NCBI GenBank assembly: GCA_015487895.1
Contig: WFOW01000413.1
Coordinates: forward strand, 1-5,804
Reading direction: 5' to 3'
DNA length: 5,804 bases
DNA from: Gammaproteobacteria bacterium
GTDB lineage: Bacteria; Pseudomonadota; Gammaproteobacteria; S144-34
The number at the start of each line of letters is the position of its first letter. Within the stretch, counting starts at the first letter, position 1. The notes under the pieces were generated by a model, which was not told where the DNA came from, did not search any database, and worked only from the letters and a program-made list of their open reading frames with translations. Positions 5,158 through 5,804 of the stretch are shown here, piece by piece. Both the position numbers and the translations under genes were made by a program.

Positions 5158-5804
5158 CGGCGCCGCGCAGCCCGCCGCGGTCGGCGAGCCAGCGCTCCAG
5201 GACGGCGCGGATGCGCCGCGCCGCCCGGCCGTCCCAGCGCTCCGGGACGCGCCCGCGGCGGCCGCCGCCGGCGAGCACACGCTCGGCGGCGGCGCGGATG
5301 CGCTCGGGGTCGGTGCCCACGAGCTCGTTGGTGCCCTCGGTGAGCGTCACGGGCCGCTCGGTGTTCTCGCGCAGCGTCAGGCAGGGGACCCCGAGGGCGG
5401 TGGTCTCCTCCTGCATGCCGCCCGAGTCCGTGAGGACGAGGCGCGCCTCGCGCATGAGCCCGAGCATCTCGAGATAGCCGAGCGGGCCGGCCAGCACCAC
5501 GCCCGCGGCCTCGAGGCGGCCCGCCACGCCGAGGCGCTCGATGGCCGCGCGCGTGCGCGGGTGCACCGGAAAGACCACGGGCAGGCGGCGCGCGATCTCC
5601 GCGACCGTATCGAGGATGCCGCGCAGCACGTCCGGACGGTCCACGTTGCCCGGGCGGTGGAGCGTGAGCAGCGCATGCCCCGCCTCGCCCGCGCGCCGGA
5701 GGGCGCGCGGGGCGAGCCGCGCGAGCGTCTCGGCGGCGGGCACCGCGCGCGGCTCCTGCGCGCGCAGGGTGTCGATCATGACGTTTCCGACGAAGTGGAT
5801 GCGC
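5147..5804 (-). CDS. wecB: UDP-N-acetylglucosamine 2-epimerase, non-hydrolysing (WecB type), C-terminal part; 5' end outside window
   Basis: The window holds the last 218 codons; the family is usually about 370-380 residues, so roughly 155-165 N-terminal residues are missing. The frame is open to the right edge and begins RIHFVGNVMIDTL, a family hallmark, so the Met at 5779 is internal and not the start. Further motifs are LLTLHRPGNVD (its His corresponds to the active-site His of the TxHR motif), FPVHPRTR, LTDSGGMQEE and LRENTERPVTLTEGTNELVG, which contact UDP-GlcNAc. The enzyme interconverts UDP-GlcNAc and UDP-ManNAc in the cytoplasm, feeding ManNAc or ManNAcA into a surface polysaccharide. 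It reads in the same direction as the ligase operon but 566 bp of repeats separate them, so shared transcription is uncertain. Confidence 0.93.
   Translation of the reverse strand, partial: RIHFVGNVMIDTLRAQEPRAVPAAETLARLAPRALRRAGEAGHALLTLHRPGNVDRPDVLRGILDTVAEIARRLPVVFPVHPRTRAAIERLGVAGRLEAAGVVLAGPLGYLEMLGLMREARLVLTDSGGMQEETTALGVPCLTLRENTERPVTLTEGTNELVGTDPERIRAAAERVLAGGGRRGRVPERWDGRAARRIRAVLERWLADRGGLRGAAGA

Noticed and set aside
4573..5280. Small open frames on both strands in the repeat region (60-235 codons)
   Set aside because: They read through tandem 7-mers and hairpins, have no ribosome site worth noting and no recognisable protein motif.

Overview
The window is about 75% GC and every gene I can support is on the minus strand. 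It looks like part of an exopolysaccharide/protein-sorting locus of the exosortase A (PEP-CTERM) type from a high-GC proteobacterium. The main reasons are the O-ligase, whose MRDLFVL...NPHRL start is the hallmark of the exosortase A-associated 'O-glycosylation ligase' family, and the asparagine-synthase-like protein beside it, whose SGGTDSS, DQPFGN and GDGGDELFGGN motifs match homologues found in such loci. REP-like repeats of the form 'TGTGGGAGCGGCTTCCAGCC' are common in Gammaproteobacteria. That lineage is my best guess, but it is inference. No exosortase or PEP-CTERM gene lies inside the window.

Layout, in the direction of transcription (right to left). 5804-5147: C-terminal part of a non-hydrolysing UDP-GlcNAc 2-epimerase (WecB type), which supplies UDP-ManNAc. 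5146-4581: a 566-bp gene-free region packed with short repeats. 4580-3294: polytopic O-antigen-ligase/polymerase-like membrane protein. 3297-1483: asparagine-synthase-like amidotransferase without the usual N-terminal Cys nucleophile. 1486-1 and beyond: a membrane-anchored polysaccharide-deacetylase-like domain that runs in frame into the start of a GT4-type glycosyltransferase. The last three genes are joined by 4-nt stop/start overlaps (GTGA, ATGA) and are almost certainly one translationally coupled operon. Together they suggest making, amidating or deacetylating, and polymerising or ligating a surface glycan.

Two features stand out. First, the deacetylase-to-GT4 fusion is held in frame by a run of exactly nine G. 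One G fewer would end the first protein at a TGA that overlaps a GTG start for the GT4 (GTGA), copying the junction style of the rest of the operon. Second, the intergenic region is a mosaic of period-7 (heptamer) arrays, several of which form canonical G3N4 quadruplex motifs, alternating with a family of GGA-triloop hairpins that show compensatory stem changes.
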